Below are positions 18,404 through 27,442 of a stretch of 64,000 nt of DNA, one piece after another. Every line of letters begins with the position of its first letter. Position 1 is the first letter of the stretch. The position numbers and the translations under genes are program-made. This stretch comes from Roseinatronobacter domitianus (lineage in GTDB: Bacteria; Pseudomonadota; Alphaproteobacteria; Rhodobacterales; Rhodobacteraceae): positions 62,001 to 126,000 of the forward strand of contig NZ_JALZWP010000005.1 of the NCBI RefSeq assembly GCF_023336755.1, read 5' to 3'. Below the pieces are notes generated by a model. That model saw only the letters and a list, made by a program, of their open reading frames with translations. It did not search any database and had not been told where the DNA came from.

Positions 18404-19495
18404 TCACCGATACAGCAACGATACCTTGTTGTGGAACAGGTGCAGTTTGGCCGGGTCGGCTTTCAGCTTCACAGTCTTGCCGCGCAGGTCGGCATGCGTG
18501 CCCGCAAGCTTGGCGAGGACCGGGTTCGCATCGGGCGCGTCCGGCTTGAAGTAAAGAACCGTCAATTCGCCCAAAGCTTCGATCAGATCAACCTCGCCCT
18601 GATACAGGTAATCTTCGTCATCACTGGCGATCAGGTCTTCCGGGCGCACACCCAGATTAACCTTCAACCCCTTATCGGCATCTGTGGTCGGGATCTGCAC
18701 GGTGGCCACACCGCCGCCATCCAGCTTTACGCGGGTTTGCGCGCCGGTTTCCACCACCTCGCCCGGCAGCAGGTTCATAGCCGGAGAGCCGATGAACTGC
18801 GCCACGAATTCACCATTGGGGCGGTCATATAGCTCCAATGGCGTGCCGACCTGTGCAATGCCCCCGCCAGCCAACACAACGATGCGGGTGGCCAATGTCA
18901 TCGCTTCCACCTGGTCATGGGTGACATAGACCATTGTGGATTCGGGCATGGATTCCTTCAGCTTCGCGATCTCGATCCGGGTTGCCACGCGCAGCGCCGC
19001 GTCAAGGTTCGAGAGCGGTTCGTCGAACAGATAGACCTTCGGGTCGCGCACGATGGAGCGGCCAATCGCCACCCGCTGTCGCTGCCCGCCTGATAGCGCC
19101 TTGGGCAAACGGTCCAGATACGGGCCAAGTTGCAGAATATCCGCCGCTTTATTCACGGCGGCGTCTATTTCGGCCTTGGTTTTCTTGGCGATTTTCAGCG
19201 CGAAGGCCATATTGTCGCGCACCGTCATATGCGGATAAAGCGCGTAGGATTGGAACACCATGGCGATACCGCGCTGCGCAGGCGGAATGTCATTGACGAC
19301 CATGCCGTCAATTTCCAGCGTGCCGCCGGTGATCTTTTCCAGCCCCGCGATCATGCGCAGAAGCGTGGATTTGCCGCAGCCCGAAGGCCCGACAAACACG
19401 ATCAACTCACCTTGTTGGATATCAAGGTTGATGTCCGACAACACCTTGACCTCGCCATAGGCTTTTTCGACATCGGTCAGTTTCAGATCGGCCAT
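18404..19495 (-). CDS. aglK: Alpha-glucoside ABC transporter ATPase (UgpC/MsmX type)
   Basis: A 363-residue ATPase that powers the AglFG permease. It contains Walker A GPSGCGKST, signature LSGGQRQRVAIGR, Walker B VYLFDEPLSNLD and the H-loop VYVTHDQVEAMTLA, followed by a C-terminal OB/TOBE regulatory domain (from about residue 235) as in MalK, UgpC and MsmX. Such ATPases can be shared among several sugar transporters. It is the last gene of the aglEFGAK run, 18 bases after the alpha-glucosidase gene, and ends at a strong terminator. Assignment to alpha-glucosides comes from the neighbours and their order, which matches the agl operon of Sinorhizobium meliloti. Confidence 0.88.
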   Translation of the reverse strand: MADLKLTDVEKAYGEVKVLSDINLDIQQGELIVFVGPSGCGKSTLLRMIAGLEKITGGTLEIDGMVVNDIPPAQRGIAMVFQSYALYPHMTVRDNMAFALKIAKKTKAEIDAAVNKAADILQLGPYLDRLPKALSGGQRQRVAIGRSIVRDPKVYLFDEPLSNLDAALRVATRIEIAKLKESMPESTMVYVTHDQVEAMTLATRIVVLAGGGIAQVGTPLELYDRPNGEFVAQFIGSPAMNLLPGEVVETGAQTRVKLDGGGVATVQIPTTDADKGLKVNLGVRPEDLIASDDEDYLYQGEVDLIEALGELTVLYFKPDAPDANPVLAKLAGTHADLRGKTVKLKADPAKLHLFHNKVSLLYR

Positions 19496-19513
19496 GGGTT
19501 CCTCCCCCTCGTT

Positions 19514-21166
19514 TTATCGTTTCAGCAACAAGCAGGGCTGCCATGGTCCCAGATGCACCAGCCCATCCTCTCCGGCACCGGAAGAATTCAGCTCTTGCCC
19601 CACCGTGATCCAGTTTCCGTCCGGCAAATACAGCGTGGTCGGCTCGTGGCTAAGGTTGAAAGCGCAGAACATCGTTTCACCCGCCTCCTCGCGGATGAAG
19701 GACAGCGTATCGCCCGACACATGCAGATCACGCATAGCCCCGCGCGCGAGCGCGCGGTGGGCATGGCGCAAATCTATGGCGCGGCGATAATGGTGCAGCA
19801 GCGCATCGGGCGCGCGTTCCTGCGCATCGACCGACAGGCCGATATGCTCGCGCGACACGGGCAGCCATGGCACATCGGTTGAAAAGCCACCGTTCAGGGT
19901 AGATTTCTCCCAGACCATCGGCGTGCGGCACCCATCGCGGCCTTTATATTCGGGCCAGAATTGAATTCCGTAAGGATCGCGCAGGTCTTCGAACACCAGT
20001 TCCGCCTCGGGCAGGCCCAGTTCTTCGCCCTGATACAGGCAGACAGATCCCCGCAGGCACATCATCAGCGTGGCATAGGCGCGCACGGCGGCGGGCGACA
20101 TGTCCCAGCGCGAAATATGGCGCATCACGTCATGGTTGGAAAACGCCCAGCAGGCCCAGCCTTCGGGCGCGACATAATCCAGATGGCGCAAAACGGCGGC
20201 AATGCGCGCGGCAGAGGGCTGGTCGGCGGCCAGAAATTCGAACGCGTAGCACATCTGCACCTTGTCATTGCCAGAGGTGTATTCGCCCAGAATTTCCAGA
20301 CCCTTCTGCGCATCCCCCACTTCGCCCACGGCGGCGGCGCCATATGTGTCCAGCAGCGCGCGGAAGCGGCGCAGGAATTCCAGGTTTTCAGGCTGGTTCT
20401 TGTCATAGAGATGTTCTTGATGGTTGTAGGGGTTCACCGCCGGCGCGATATTCGCGTTGCGCTGTTCCGGCGGCAGCGGCGGGTTGTTGCGCAACTGGTA
20501 GTCATGGACATAGAAGTTGATCGTATCAAGACGGAAGCCATCTACCCCGCGTTCCAGCCAAAACCGGGTCACGTCCAGCAATTCCTGTTGCACAGCGGGT
20601 TCGTGAAAGTTCAGATCCGGCTGAGAGGTCAGGAAATTGTGCAGATAGTATTGCAGGCGCGTCGCATCCCATGCCCAGGCGGACCCACCGAAGATGGACA
20701 GCCAGTTATTGGGCGGCGTGCCATCAGGTTTCGGGTCAGCCCAGACATACCAATTTGCGCGCGGGTTGTCGCGCGACGAGCGGCTTTCTTTGAACCACGG
20801 GTGCTGGTCCGACGAATGCGACAGCACAAGGTCAATCAGAACCTTTATGCCCAGCCCATGCGCAGTGGTAATGATCGCATCGAAATCGGCCAATGTGCCG
20901 AACATCGGGTCCACGTCGCAGTAATCGGACACGTCATAGCCGAAATCCTTCATCGGAGAGGTGAAGAACGGGCTGATCCAGATCGCGTCCACGCCAAGGC
21001 TGGCGATATAGGGCAAGCGCTGCACGATGCCGCACAGATCGCCAATACCGTCGCCGTTGCTGTCCTGAAAGCTGCGGGGGTAGATCTGGTAGATCACCGC
21101 ACCGCGCCACCAATCGGGGGTTAGTTCCAGCCCATGATCGGGCTGCAACATTGCATTAGCAGTCAC
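19514..21166 (-). CDS. aglA: Alpha-glucosidase, GH13 family
   Basis: A 550-residue cytosolic enzyme that hydrolyses imported alpha-glucosides to glucose; it has no signal peptide. The catalytic triad is readable: nucleophile Asp214 in DGFRLDTINF, acid/base Glu282 in AAAVGEVGD and Asp346 in FSNHDVMR. The N-terminal WWRGAVIYQIYPRSFQDSNGDGIGDL is the GH13 barrel opening; VGEVGD is typical of the alpha-glucosidase subgroup related to AglA. It sits between the permease gene aglG and the ATPase gene aglK. Whether sucrose, maltose or trehalose is preferred cannot be told from sequence. Confidence 0.92.
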   Translation of the reverse strand: MTANAMLQPDHGLELTPDWWRGAVIYQIYPRSFQDSNGDGIGDLCGIVQRLPYIASLGVDAIWISPFFTSPMKDFGYDVSDYCDVDPMFGTLADFDAIITTAHGLGIKVLIDLVLSHSSDQHPWFKESRSSRDNPRANWYVWADPKPDGTPPNNWLSIFGGSAWAWDATRLQYYLHNFLTSQPDLNFHEPAVQQELLDVTRFWLERGVDGFRLDTINFYVHDYQLRNNPPLPPEQRNANIAPAVNPYNHQEHLYDKNQPENLEFLRRFRALLDTYGAAAVGEVGDAQKGLEILGEYTSGNDKVQMCYAFEFLAADQPSAARIAAVLRHLDYVAPEGWACWAFSNHDVMRHISRWDMSPAAVRAYATLMMCLRGSVCLYQGEELGLPEAELVFEDLRDPYGIQFWPEYKGRDGCRTPMVWEKSTLNGGFSTDVPWLPVSREHIGLSVDAQERAPDALLHHYRRAIDLRHAHRALARGAMRDLHVSGDTLSFIREEAGETMFCAFNLSHEPTTLYLPDGNWITVGQELNSSGAGEDGLVHLGPWQPCLLLKR

Positions 21167-21176
21167 GTTATATTCC

Positions 21177-22328
21177 TTACTTGACCGAGCCGGCCAACAG
21201 GCCGCGCACGAGGTAGCGTTGCATTGTGAAGAAGACGATCAGCGGCACCGCAATCGAGACAAAGGCCGCCGTGGCCAAGATGCCCCAATCTCCCCCCCGC
21301 GACCCCAGAAGGTCGTCGGCGATCTTCACGGTCATGACCTGCGATTCCGCGCCAGATGGCAAGAAAACTTTGGCCACAAGCAGGTCGTTCCATGTCCAGA
21401 GGAACTGGAAGATCGCGAAAGAGGCAAGTGCCGGGAAACTGAGCGGCAGGATGATCTTGGTGAAGATCTGGAAATCGGTCGCACCATCGACCTTGGCACC
21501 TTCGATGATGTCACGAGGCAGGCCCACCATGTAATTGCGTAACAAATACACCGCCAAGGGTAAGCCAAAGCCGGTATGGGCAAGCCATATCCCCAGAAAA
21601 CTTTGCCCTATACCAATACTTGTATGCAGACTCAGCAGCGGCACAAGCGCAAGCTGCAAGGGCACCACCAGAAGCCCCACCACGGCGGCGATCAACACTC
21701 CGCGCCCCGGAAAATCCATCCAAGCCAACGCATAAGCCGCAAAGGCCGCGATCAGGATCGGTATGATCGTGGCCGGGATGGTCACGGTCAGCGTGTTGAT
21801 GAACGCGCGGTCCATGCCGTTGGCGTTCAACACCGTATCATAGTTTAACAACGTAAAACGCGGCGGTGTTTCAGCGGCAATATAAACGGTCGGCCCGCGG
21901 TCTATCGGCTCGGCGCTTTCCAAGCGGAAGCTGCCATCGGCCTGAACCGTCAACGTGCCGCCGCTGCGCAACTCGGTCGCGGTGCCGGGCGCGAATTCGT
22001 CGGGTGCGACCGCCCGTGTGCCGAAAGCCGAGACTGAACCATTGCCATCGGGGAAAGCCTCTGCAATCTCGGGGTCGTCGAACAGGTTGCCCTCCAACAC
22101 ATACAAATCGCCCTCTTGGCGCGCCCCGTCGGCAGCAACCCGCGCCCGGAAATTCAAATCGACCGAGAAAGGTGCCTGCCACCAGCCGGAGTTCGAGATC
22201 TGGTCGCGCTCACGAAAGGACGACACGAACAGCCCGATCGTCGGCAAAAGCCACAGCAGCACAAGGATGATGACGGTAATATTGACCGCAATCTTCCCAC
22301 CCTGATTCTGACCTGCGATATTGTCCAT
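21177..22328 (-). CDS. aglG: Alpha-glucoside ABC transporter permease AglG
   Basis: A 383-residue inner-membrane permease. The first helix (about residues 14-33) is followed by a periplasmic insertion of roughly 140 residues with beta-rich sequence (NLFDDPEIAEAFPDGNGSVS, then TLTVQADGSFRLESAE), before the canonical five-helix MalG-type core. The EAA loop that contacts the ATPase is present (ARDIIEGAKVDGATDFQIFTKIILPLS, read as IEGAKVDGA). Large first loops occur in AglG proteins and in MalF and may contact the binding protein. Neighbours are aglF upstream (23-base gap) and aglA downstream (10-base gap), which supports one transcript. Confidence 0.9.
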   Translation of the reverse strand: MDNIAGQNQGGKIAVNITVIILVLLWLLPTIGLFVSSFRERDQISNSGWWQAPFSVDLNFRARVAADGARQEGDLYVLEGNLFDDPEIAEAFPDGNGSVSAFGTRAVAPDEFAPGTATELRSGGTLTVQADGSFRLESAEPIDRGPTVYIAAETPPRFTLLNYDTVLNANGMDRAFINTLTVTIPATIIPILIAAFAAYALAWMDFPGRGVLIAAVVGLLVVPLQLALVPLLSLHTSIGIGQSFLGIWLAHTGFGLPLAVYLLRNYMVGLPRDIIEGAKVDGATDFQIFTKIILPLSFPALASFAIFQFLWTWNDLLVAKVFLPSGAESQVMTVKIADDLLGSRGGDWGILATAAFVSIAVPLIVFFTMQRYLVRGLLAGSVK

Positions 22329-22351
22329 TGGTTAACTCTCCCTCGCGCCAG

Positions 22352-23329
22352 TCAGCGCATTTCCTTGCGCGCCTGACGGATGTTCCAGATCATCACCGGC
22401 AGAACCAGCAGCATAATCACGAAAGCCACGGCGGTCGCGCGCCCATCATCGCGGAACATGAAGGACATCATGTAGCTGGGCAGGATTTCGGTGTCGAAAT
22501 TGCCGCCGGTCATGGTGTAGACAATGTCGAACACTTTCAGCACCAGAATGGTGATCGTGGTCCAGACCACGACGATCGTGCCCATGATCTGCGGCACCTT
22601 GATCTGGAAAAAGACCTCGAACGGGTTCGCGCCGTCGATGATCGCGGCCTCTATGGTTTCTTCCGGGATACCGCGCAGCGCCGCCGACAGAATGACCATG
22701 GCAAAGCCCGTCTGAATCCAGACCAGGATGAACATCAGGAAGAAATTGTTCCAAAACGGTATTTGCAGCGGGTCCACCGGGCTCAGCCCCATCGAGTCCC
22801 GGATGGAATTGATGATGCCAATGTCGGGGTTGGCCGAATAGACGAATTTCCAGATCAGTGACGCACCGACGAAGGAAATTGCCATCGGCATGAAAATCAA
22901 TGATTTGGCAATATTGCCCCAAGCCATACGGTCGGTCAGTTGCGCCACCAACAACCCCAGAAAGGTTGCCATAGCGGGCACGACCAGCACCCAGAGCAGG
23001 TTGTTGAACACTGCGGTGCGGAAGGCTTCCTCGGCAAACAGGTTGGCGTAGTTGCCCAGACCGATGAACTCGTCCCCCGCGCGGTTGAACAGAGACCGAT
23101 AGAACGACCCGACAACAGGGTAGACCAGATACAGGCCCAGCGCGAACATGGCCGGGAACAGGAACAACCAAGGCCGGACCTTATTTGCACGGTTTATATT
23201 CCGGCCTGTCTGCGGTCCCTTGGCCGGAAAGATCACCTTATCAAGGATGATGTTTGACGCGTAGAAATACCCCACGCAGCCACCCACACCGATGATGATG
23301 GTCAATAGGCCCTGCAAGACTGGTGTCAT
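22352..23329 (-). CDS. aglF: Alpha-glucoside ABC transporter permease AglF
   Basis: A 325-residue permease of the MalF/UgpA type, partner of AglG in the transmembrane channel. About seven to eight hydrophobic segments are visible, the first at residues 7-25, and the EAA motif reads EETIEAAIIDGANPFEVFFQI. A longer frame exists upstream, but the ATG at 23329 has GGGAG seven bases before it and starts directly before the first membrane helix (MTPVLQGLLTIIIGVGG). It lies 102 bases after the binding-protein gene, a larger gap than elsewhere in the operon. Confidence 0.92.
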   Translation of the reverse strand: MTPVLQGLLTIIIGVGGCVGYFYASNIILDKVIFPAKGPQTGRNINRANKVRPWLFLFPAMFALGLYLVYPVVGSFYRSLFNRAGDEFIGLGNYANLFAEEAFRTAVFNNLLWVLVVPAMATFLGLLVAQLTDRMAWGNIAKSLIFMPMAISFVGASLIWKFVYSANPDIGIINSIRDSMGLSPVDPLQIPFWNNFFLMFILVWIQTGFAMVILSAALRGIPEETIEAAIIDGANPFEVFFQIKVPQIMGTIVVVWTTITILVLKVFDIVYTMTGGNFDTEILPSYMMSFMFRDDGRATAVAFVIMLLVLPVMIWNIRQARKEMR

Positions 23330-23431
23330 GGCGATGCTCCCTGCCTGCGCATTGCGCGTTCGGATCGAATGTCGGGGGATATTGGGGAACCCCCCGCCGA
23401 AACCGGCGAGGAGTCGCTGCAAACGGATCGC

Positions 23432-24784
23432 TTACTTGATGGTGTCCCAGCGTTCCTGGATAGTGGCCGCCACGTCCTCGGCGCTCGCGCCGGTGACGTA
23501 ATCGACCATGCCGGTCCAGAAAGCACCCGCCCCAATCTCACCCGGCATAAGGTCAGACGCGTCAAAGCGGAAGGTGGTCGCGTTTGCCAGAATCTCACCC
23601 TGCGCGCGCTCGGAATCGGTCGCGTAGGTTTCCAGATTCACGCCACCATGCGCGGTCAGGAAGCCGCCCTGTGCCATCCACAGTTCATGCGCGATCGGCA
23701 GCTTCAGGAATTCCAGCATTGCGGTGGTCGCGTCCGACGGGTCGGTGATCGCGAACAAGGTGCCCGCGCCAAGAACCGGGCGGCCAAGATCAGCTTCCTC
23801 GAATGCGGGGAAGTAGAAGAAGTCTACATCCGCGCCCACCTCGGTGCCCTCGGGAAAGAAGGCCGGGATGAAAGACGCCTGACGGTGCATATAGCAGGCA
23901 GGCGGAATCGCGAACAAGCCCGCGGGGCTGTCACGGAAATCGGTCGTGGCCACGGCCTGTGCGCCGCCCTGAACGAAAGCATCATTCCGCGCGAAAGAGC
24001 CAAACTCCTCGATTGCGCCAATCACCGCCGGGTCGTTGAACGGCATTTCGTTCGACACCCACGCATCATAGACTTCAGGTGGCTGGGTGCGCAGCATCAT
24101 ATCCTCGACCCAGTCGGTCGCGGGCCAGCCCGTCGCCGCACCTGACCCCAGACCAATGCACCACGGGGTGCCGCCATCATCGACGATCTGTTGGGTCAGC
24201 GCCTTCAGTTCCTCCATGCTTTGCGGAATGTCATAGCCCATTTCGTCAAAGGCCGTGGGCGAATACCAGACCAAAGATTTCAGGTCGACGCGGTAGAACA
24301 GCCCATAAAGCTGGTCGTTGCCATCGGCATCCGCATAGGTGCCCAGATCGACCCAGCTTTGCCCGGCGGCGTAGTTCTCGGCCACGAACTCTGCCGTGCC
24401 CTCTGGCAGCGGCGTCAGCAGACCTTGGCTTGCCATATCTGCGGCCAGACCCGGCTGGGGAAACACGGCAAGGTTCGGCGCGCTTCCCGCGCGCGTGGAA
24501 ATCACGATGTCTTGCTCAAAGCTGTCAGAGCCTGAATAGTTTACGGCCGCCCCGGTTGCCGCTTCGAAATAGTCGAAAATCTTGTTGACCTTCTCGGCCT
24601 CATTCCCCGTCCAAGGCCCAGTGATCGTCACGGTTTGCCCCGAAAGATCGGTCGAATCTGCAAAAGCGGTAAAGCTGTCCCAAGTGAACGCCCCCTCTCC
24701 CGGTGCGACCATCAGGTCCTGCGCCGTGGCGCCAGATGCGACAAGCGCAATCGCGGCCACGCCTGCGTAAAGTCTGGATTTCAT
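23432..24784 (-). CDS. aglE: Alpha-glucoside ABC transporter substrate-binding protein
   Basis: A 450-residue periplasmic binding protein. A signal peptide (MKSRLYAGVAAIALVASGATA, likely cut before QDL) precedes a sugar-binding family 1 domain, with an Ala/Trp/Asp-rich sequence such as GPWTGNEAEKVNKIFDYFE. The start is settled by GGGAGG six bases before the second of two close ATGs (24784), not the first (24790). As the first gene of the minus-strand operon it has its own promoter and a LacI-type operator downstream of the -10. By analogy with S. meliloti AglE it binds sucrose, maltose or trehalose; the ligand here is inferred. Confidence 0.9.
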   Translation of the reverse strand: MKSRLYAGVAAIALVASGATAQDLMVAPGEGAFTWDSFTAFADSTDLSGQTVTITGPWTGNEAEKVNKIFDYFEAATGAAVNYSGSDSFEQDIVISTRAGSAPNLAVFPQPGLAADMASQGLLTPLPEGTAEFVAENYAAGQSWVDLGTYADADGNDQLYGLFYRVDLKSLVWYSPTAFDEMGYDIPQSMEELKALTQQIVDDGGTPWCIGLGSGAATGWPATDWVEDMMLRTQPPEVYDAWVSNEMPFNDPAVIGAIEEFGSFARNDAFVQGGAQAVATTDFRDSPAGLFAIPPACYMHRQASFIPAFFPEGTEVGADVDFFYFPAFEEADLGRPVLGAGTLFAITDPSDATTAMLEFLKLPIAHELWMAQGGFLTAHGGVNLETYATDSERAQGEILANATTFRFDASDLMPGEIGAGAFWTGMVDYVTGASAEDVAATIQERWDTIK

Positions 24785-24868
24785 TGTCATCCTCCCAAGG
24801 TTGACGGTGTGTTGTGCACAATTATTCATCAAGTGCTGACCAGCATCCCAGCAGTTTGGAATCAATTT

Positions 24869-24884
24869 TTCAAACCGCTTTGGA
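24869..24884. promoter_or_regulatory. Candidate AglR operator O1
   Basis: TTCAAACCGCTTTGGA is a 16-bp imperfect palindrome with a central CG, typical of LacI-family sites; 12 of 16 positions are symmetric. It lies just downstream of the predicted aglE -10 (24893-24898), where bound repressor would block transcription start. It shares TTCAA..CG.TTTG.A with O2 at 25036-25051. Confidence 0.5.
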
Positions 24885-24892
24885 TAGCGCGA

Positions 24893-24920
24893 CACTTACG
24901 CATCACATGCAACCTGTCAA
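24893..24920 (-). promoter_or_regulatory. Predicted aglEFGAK promoter
   Basis: On the minus strand, a perfect TTGACA (-35, 24915-24920) is followed after 16 bases by TAAGTG (-10, 24893-24898). The leader to the aglE ATG is about 100 bases. The -10 match is weak, but the -35 and the operator just downstream support it. Confidence 0.45.
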
Positions 24921-25035
24921 TTGGGAATTTCATGAAAACCCTTGTTTTTATAGCCATTTCGCAGGTGCAGCATCTTACACAATGAATATTTATCTTTTCA
25001 TCTCAGACCGTTTCGGATTAGCTTCCGCGACGATC

Positions 25036-25051
25036 TTCAACACGGTTTGAA
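25036..25051. promoter_or_regulatory. Candidate AglR operator O2
   Basis: TTCAACACGGTTTGAA has 5-bp perfect arms and a central CG (12 of 16 positions symmetric) and ends seven bases before the aglR start codon. Its similarity to O1 suggests that AglR also represses its own gene. Confidence 0.5.
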
Positions 25052-25057
25052 CAAATC

Positions 25058-26089
25058 ATGGGCGTCACACTCAAGGAATTGGCTTCTGGCCTCGGGCTAT
25101 CGCCGACCACCGTCAGCCGCGCGCTGAATGGCTACCCAGAGGTGAACCAGGCAACGCGTCAGCGCGTGCTCGATGCCGCGCGCACGGCAAATTATCATCC
25201 CAACACGCGCGCCAAAAGTCTGGCCACCGGGCAATCGCGCGCGATCGGGCATATCATCCCCATCTCGACCAGCCATGAGATTGTGAACCCGGTTTTTGCC
25301 GATTTCATTGCCGGTGCCGGAGAGGTCTATTCCCGCGCCGGCTATGACATGGTCCTAAGTGTTGTTCCCGATGACGAGGAAGAAAACGCCTATCGCAACA
25401 TTGTCGCGCGCGGGTCGGTGGACGGGTTGTTGGTTCACGGTCCCCGGCTGCATGATGATCGCATCACGCTGTTGCAGGATCTGGGCCTGCCCTTCATGGT
25501 GCATGGCCGCAGTTCTGGGGTGCAGACCCCGTATTCTTGGCTGGACATCAACAACCGCCGGTCGTTCCGGCGCGCAACGGAATTTCTATTGGAACTGGGG
25601 CATACCCGCATCGCGCTTGTGAACGGGCTGGAATCGATGGATTTCGCGCTGCGCCGACGCACGGGCTATCTGGACGCATTGGCCGTGGCTGGAATTGTCC
25701 CCTGCCCCGACTTGATGCGCAGTGCTGAAATGACAGAGCCGTATGGCCATCAGGCTGGTCGAGAGCTGTTGCGCCTGCCCGACCCGCCCACAGCTTTTCT
25801 TGCGTCTTCGATGATCGTGGCTTACGGGCTGCGCCGCGCCCTGACCGACGCCGGGCTGAAACTGGGCCGCGACGTGTCCGTCGTCACCCATGACGACGAC
25901 CTGTCTTATATGCCCAATGGGCTGGAGGTTCCGCAATTCACCGCCACCTGCTCCTCGGTCCGCGCGGCGGGGCGCAAGACGGCAGACATGTTGTTGTCCT
26001 TGGTCCGCGATCCGGATCAAGGCCCGATCACACATCTTATGGAAACCCGGCTGGTGCTGGGCGACAGCACAGGACGACATCGCACATGA
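25058..26089 (+). CDS. aglR: LacI-family regulator of the agl locus
   Basis: A 343-residue repressor. Residues 2-55 form the LacI helix-turn-helix and hinge (VTLKELASGLGLSPTTVSRALNGYPEV, then YHPNTRAKSLATGQ), and the rest is a periplasmic-binding-type effector domain. It is divergent from aglE and its stop overlaps the GH1 gene start by four bases (ATGA), tying the regulator to the catabolic arm. No ribosome-binding site is visible before the ATG. A glucoside or its hydrolysis product is the expected inducer. Two similar palindromes in the gap to aglE are candidate operators. The name follows the S. meliloti agl operon, where aglR has the same position. Confidence 0.87.
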   Translation: MGVTLKELASGLGLSPTTVSRALNGYPEVNQATRQRVLDAARTANYHPNTRAKSLATGQSRAIGHIIPISTSHEIVNPVFADFIAGAGEVYSRAGYDMVLSVVPDDEEENAYRNIVARGSVDGLLVHGPRLHDDRITLLQDLGLPFMVHGRSSGVQTPYSWLDINNRRSFRRATEFLLELGHTRIALVNGLESMDFALRRRTGYLDALAVAGIVPCPDLMRSAEMTEPYGHQAGRELLRLPDPPTAFLASSMIVAYGLRRALTDAGLKLGRDVSVVTHDDDLSYMPNGLEVPQFTATCSSVRAAGRKTADMLLSLVRDPDQGPITHLMETRLVLGDSTGRHRT

Positions 26090-27411
26090 CCGACTTCACG
26101 CATACGCGCGCCGATTTCCCCGACGATTTCCTGTTCGGTGTGGCAACGTCTGCCTATCAGATAGAAGGGCACGGCTTTGGCGGTGCCGGCCGCACGCATT
26201 GGGATGATTTCGCCGCCACGCCCGGCAATGTGGTGCGTGCCGAACACGGGGGCCGCGCCTGCGATCATTACCACATGTGGGAGCAGGATCTGGATCTGAT
26301 CGCCGCTGCCGGGTTCGACATTTACCGCTTTTCTGCATCTTGGGCGCGCGTGCTGCCCGACGGGCGCGGGGCGGTGAATACCGAGGGTCTTGATTATTAC
26401 GACCGGCTCGTGGACGGGATGCTGGAACGCGGCATCAAGCCCGCGCTGACACTGTATCATTGGGAATTGCCCTCGGCGCTGGCCGATCTGGGCGGCTGGC
26501 GCAACCGTGACATCGCGGGCTGGTTCGCGGATTACACGCAGATCCTGTGCGAACGGATCGGCGACCGGATCTGGTCGGCCGCCCCGATAAACGAGCCTTG
26601 GTGCGTGGGCTGGCTGTCGCATTTCATGGGCGCGCACGCGCCCGGCCTGCGCGACATCCGCGCTACCGCCCGCGCCATGCACCATATCGGTCTGGCCCAT
26701 GGGCGCGCCACGCAGGTCATGCGCGGGCTTGGTATGGGCAATTTGGGCGCGGTGTGCAATTTCGAATACGCCCTGCCCCTTGGCGAGAGCGACGCCGACC
26801 GCAGCGCGGCGCAGCTCTACGATGGCATTTACAATCGCTGGTTCATTGGGGCCATGTTCAAAGGCGCATACCCCGCTGATGTGCTGGAGGGGCTTGCCCC
26901 CCACATGCCCAAAGGCTGGCAAGACGACATGGCCACAATCCGCCAACCACTTGATTGGCTGGGGCTGAATTATTATACCTGCAAACGCATCGCGCATGAC
27001 CCAGCCAGCGCATGGCCGCAACTGTCCGAACATGTGGGCGACTTGCCGAAAACCCAGATGGGGTGGGAGATCTGCCCCAACGGACTTGCACATTTCCTAC
27101 ATTTTGTGGGCGAATATGCCGGGACTCTGCCGCTATACGTTACAGAAAACGGCATGGCGAACCCCGACACACCAGAGCAGCCCGACCATGCCCGCATTGC
27201 CTATCTGAACGCACATCTCGACGCGGCAAAAACAGCGATGGCCAAAGGCGCGAAGCTGAAGGGCTATATTATCTGGTCGTTGCTGGACAATTACGAATGG
27301 TCCCTTGGCTATGAAAAGCGTTTCGGGTTGGTGCATGTCGATTTCGAGAGCTTGCAACGCCGCCCAAAAGCGTCTTATCAGGCATTGCAACAGGCGTTAG
27401 CGCGAACATAA
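26086..27411 (+). CDS. Beta-glucosidase, GH1 family
   Basis: A 441-residue cytosolic GH1 enzyme without signal peptide. It begins FPDDFLFGVATSAYQIEG, the family N-terminus, and has acid/base Glu170 in INEPW and nucleophile Glu354 in YVTENG, with conserved YHWELPSAL and IIWSLLDNYEWSLGYEKRFG. GH1 enzymes hydrolyse beta-linked glucosides such as cellobiose. Its presence inside an alpha-glucoside locus, coupled to aglR by a 4-base overlap and followed by glucokinase, suggests that the AglEFGK transporter or its regulator also serves beta-glucosides. Exact substrate is not deducible. Confidence 0.93.
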   Translation: MTDFTHTRADFPDDFLFGVATSAYQIEGHGFGGAGRTHWDDFAATPGNVVRAEHGGRACDHYHMWEQDLDLIAAAGFDIYRFSASWARVLPDGRGAVNTEGLDYYDRLVDGMLERGIKPALTLYHWELPSALADLGGWRNRDIAGWFADYTQILCERIGDRIWSAAPINEPWCVGWLSHFMGAHAPGLRDIRATARAMHHIGLAHGRATQVMRGLGMGNLGAVCNFEYALPLGESDADRSAAQLYDGIYNRWFIGAMFKGAYPADVLEGLAPHMPKGWQDDMATIRQPLDWLGLNYYTCKRIAHDPASAWPQLSEHVGDLPKTQMGWEICPNGLAHFLHFVGEYAGTLPLYVTENGMANPDTPEQPDHARIAYLNAHLDAAKTAMAKGAKLKGYIIWSLLDNYEWSLGYEKRFGLVHVDFESLQRRPKASYQALQQALART

Positions 27412-27442
27412 GCCGCGCCGGCGCGCAGCCCAAGGGTAGCAC

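Noticed and set aside
19961-21124. A 387-codon open frame opposite aglA
   Set aside because: Mirrors the GH13 gene; its peptide has no recognisable fold.
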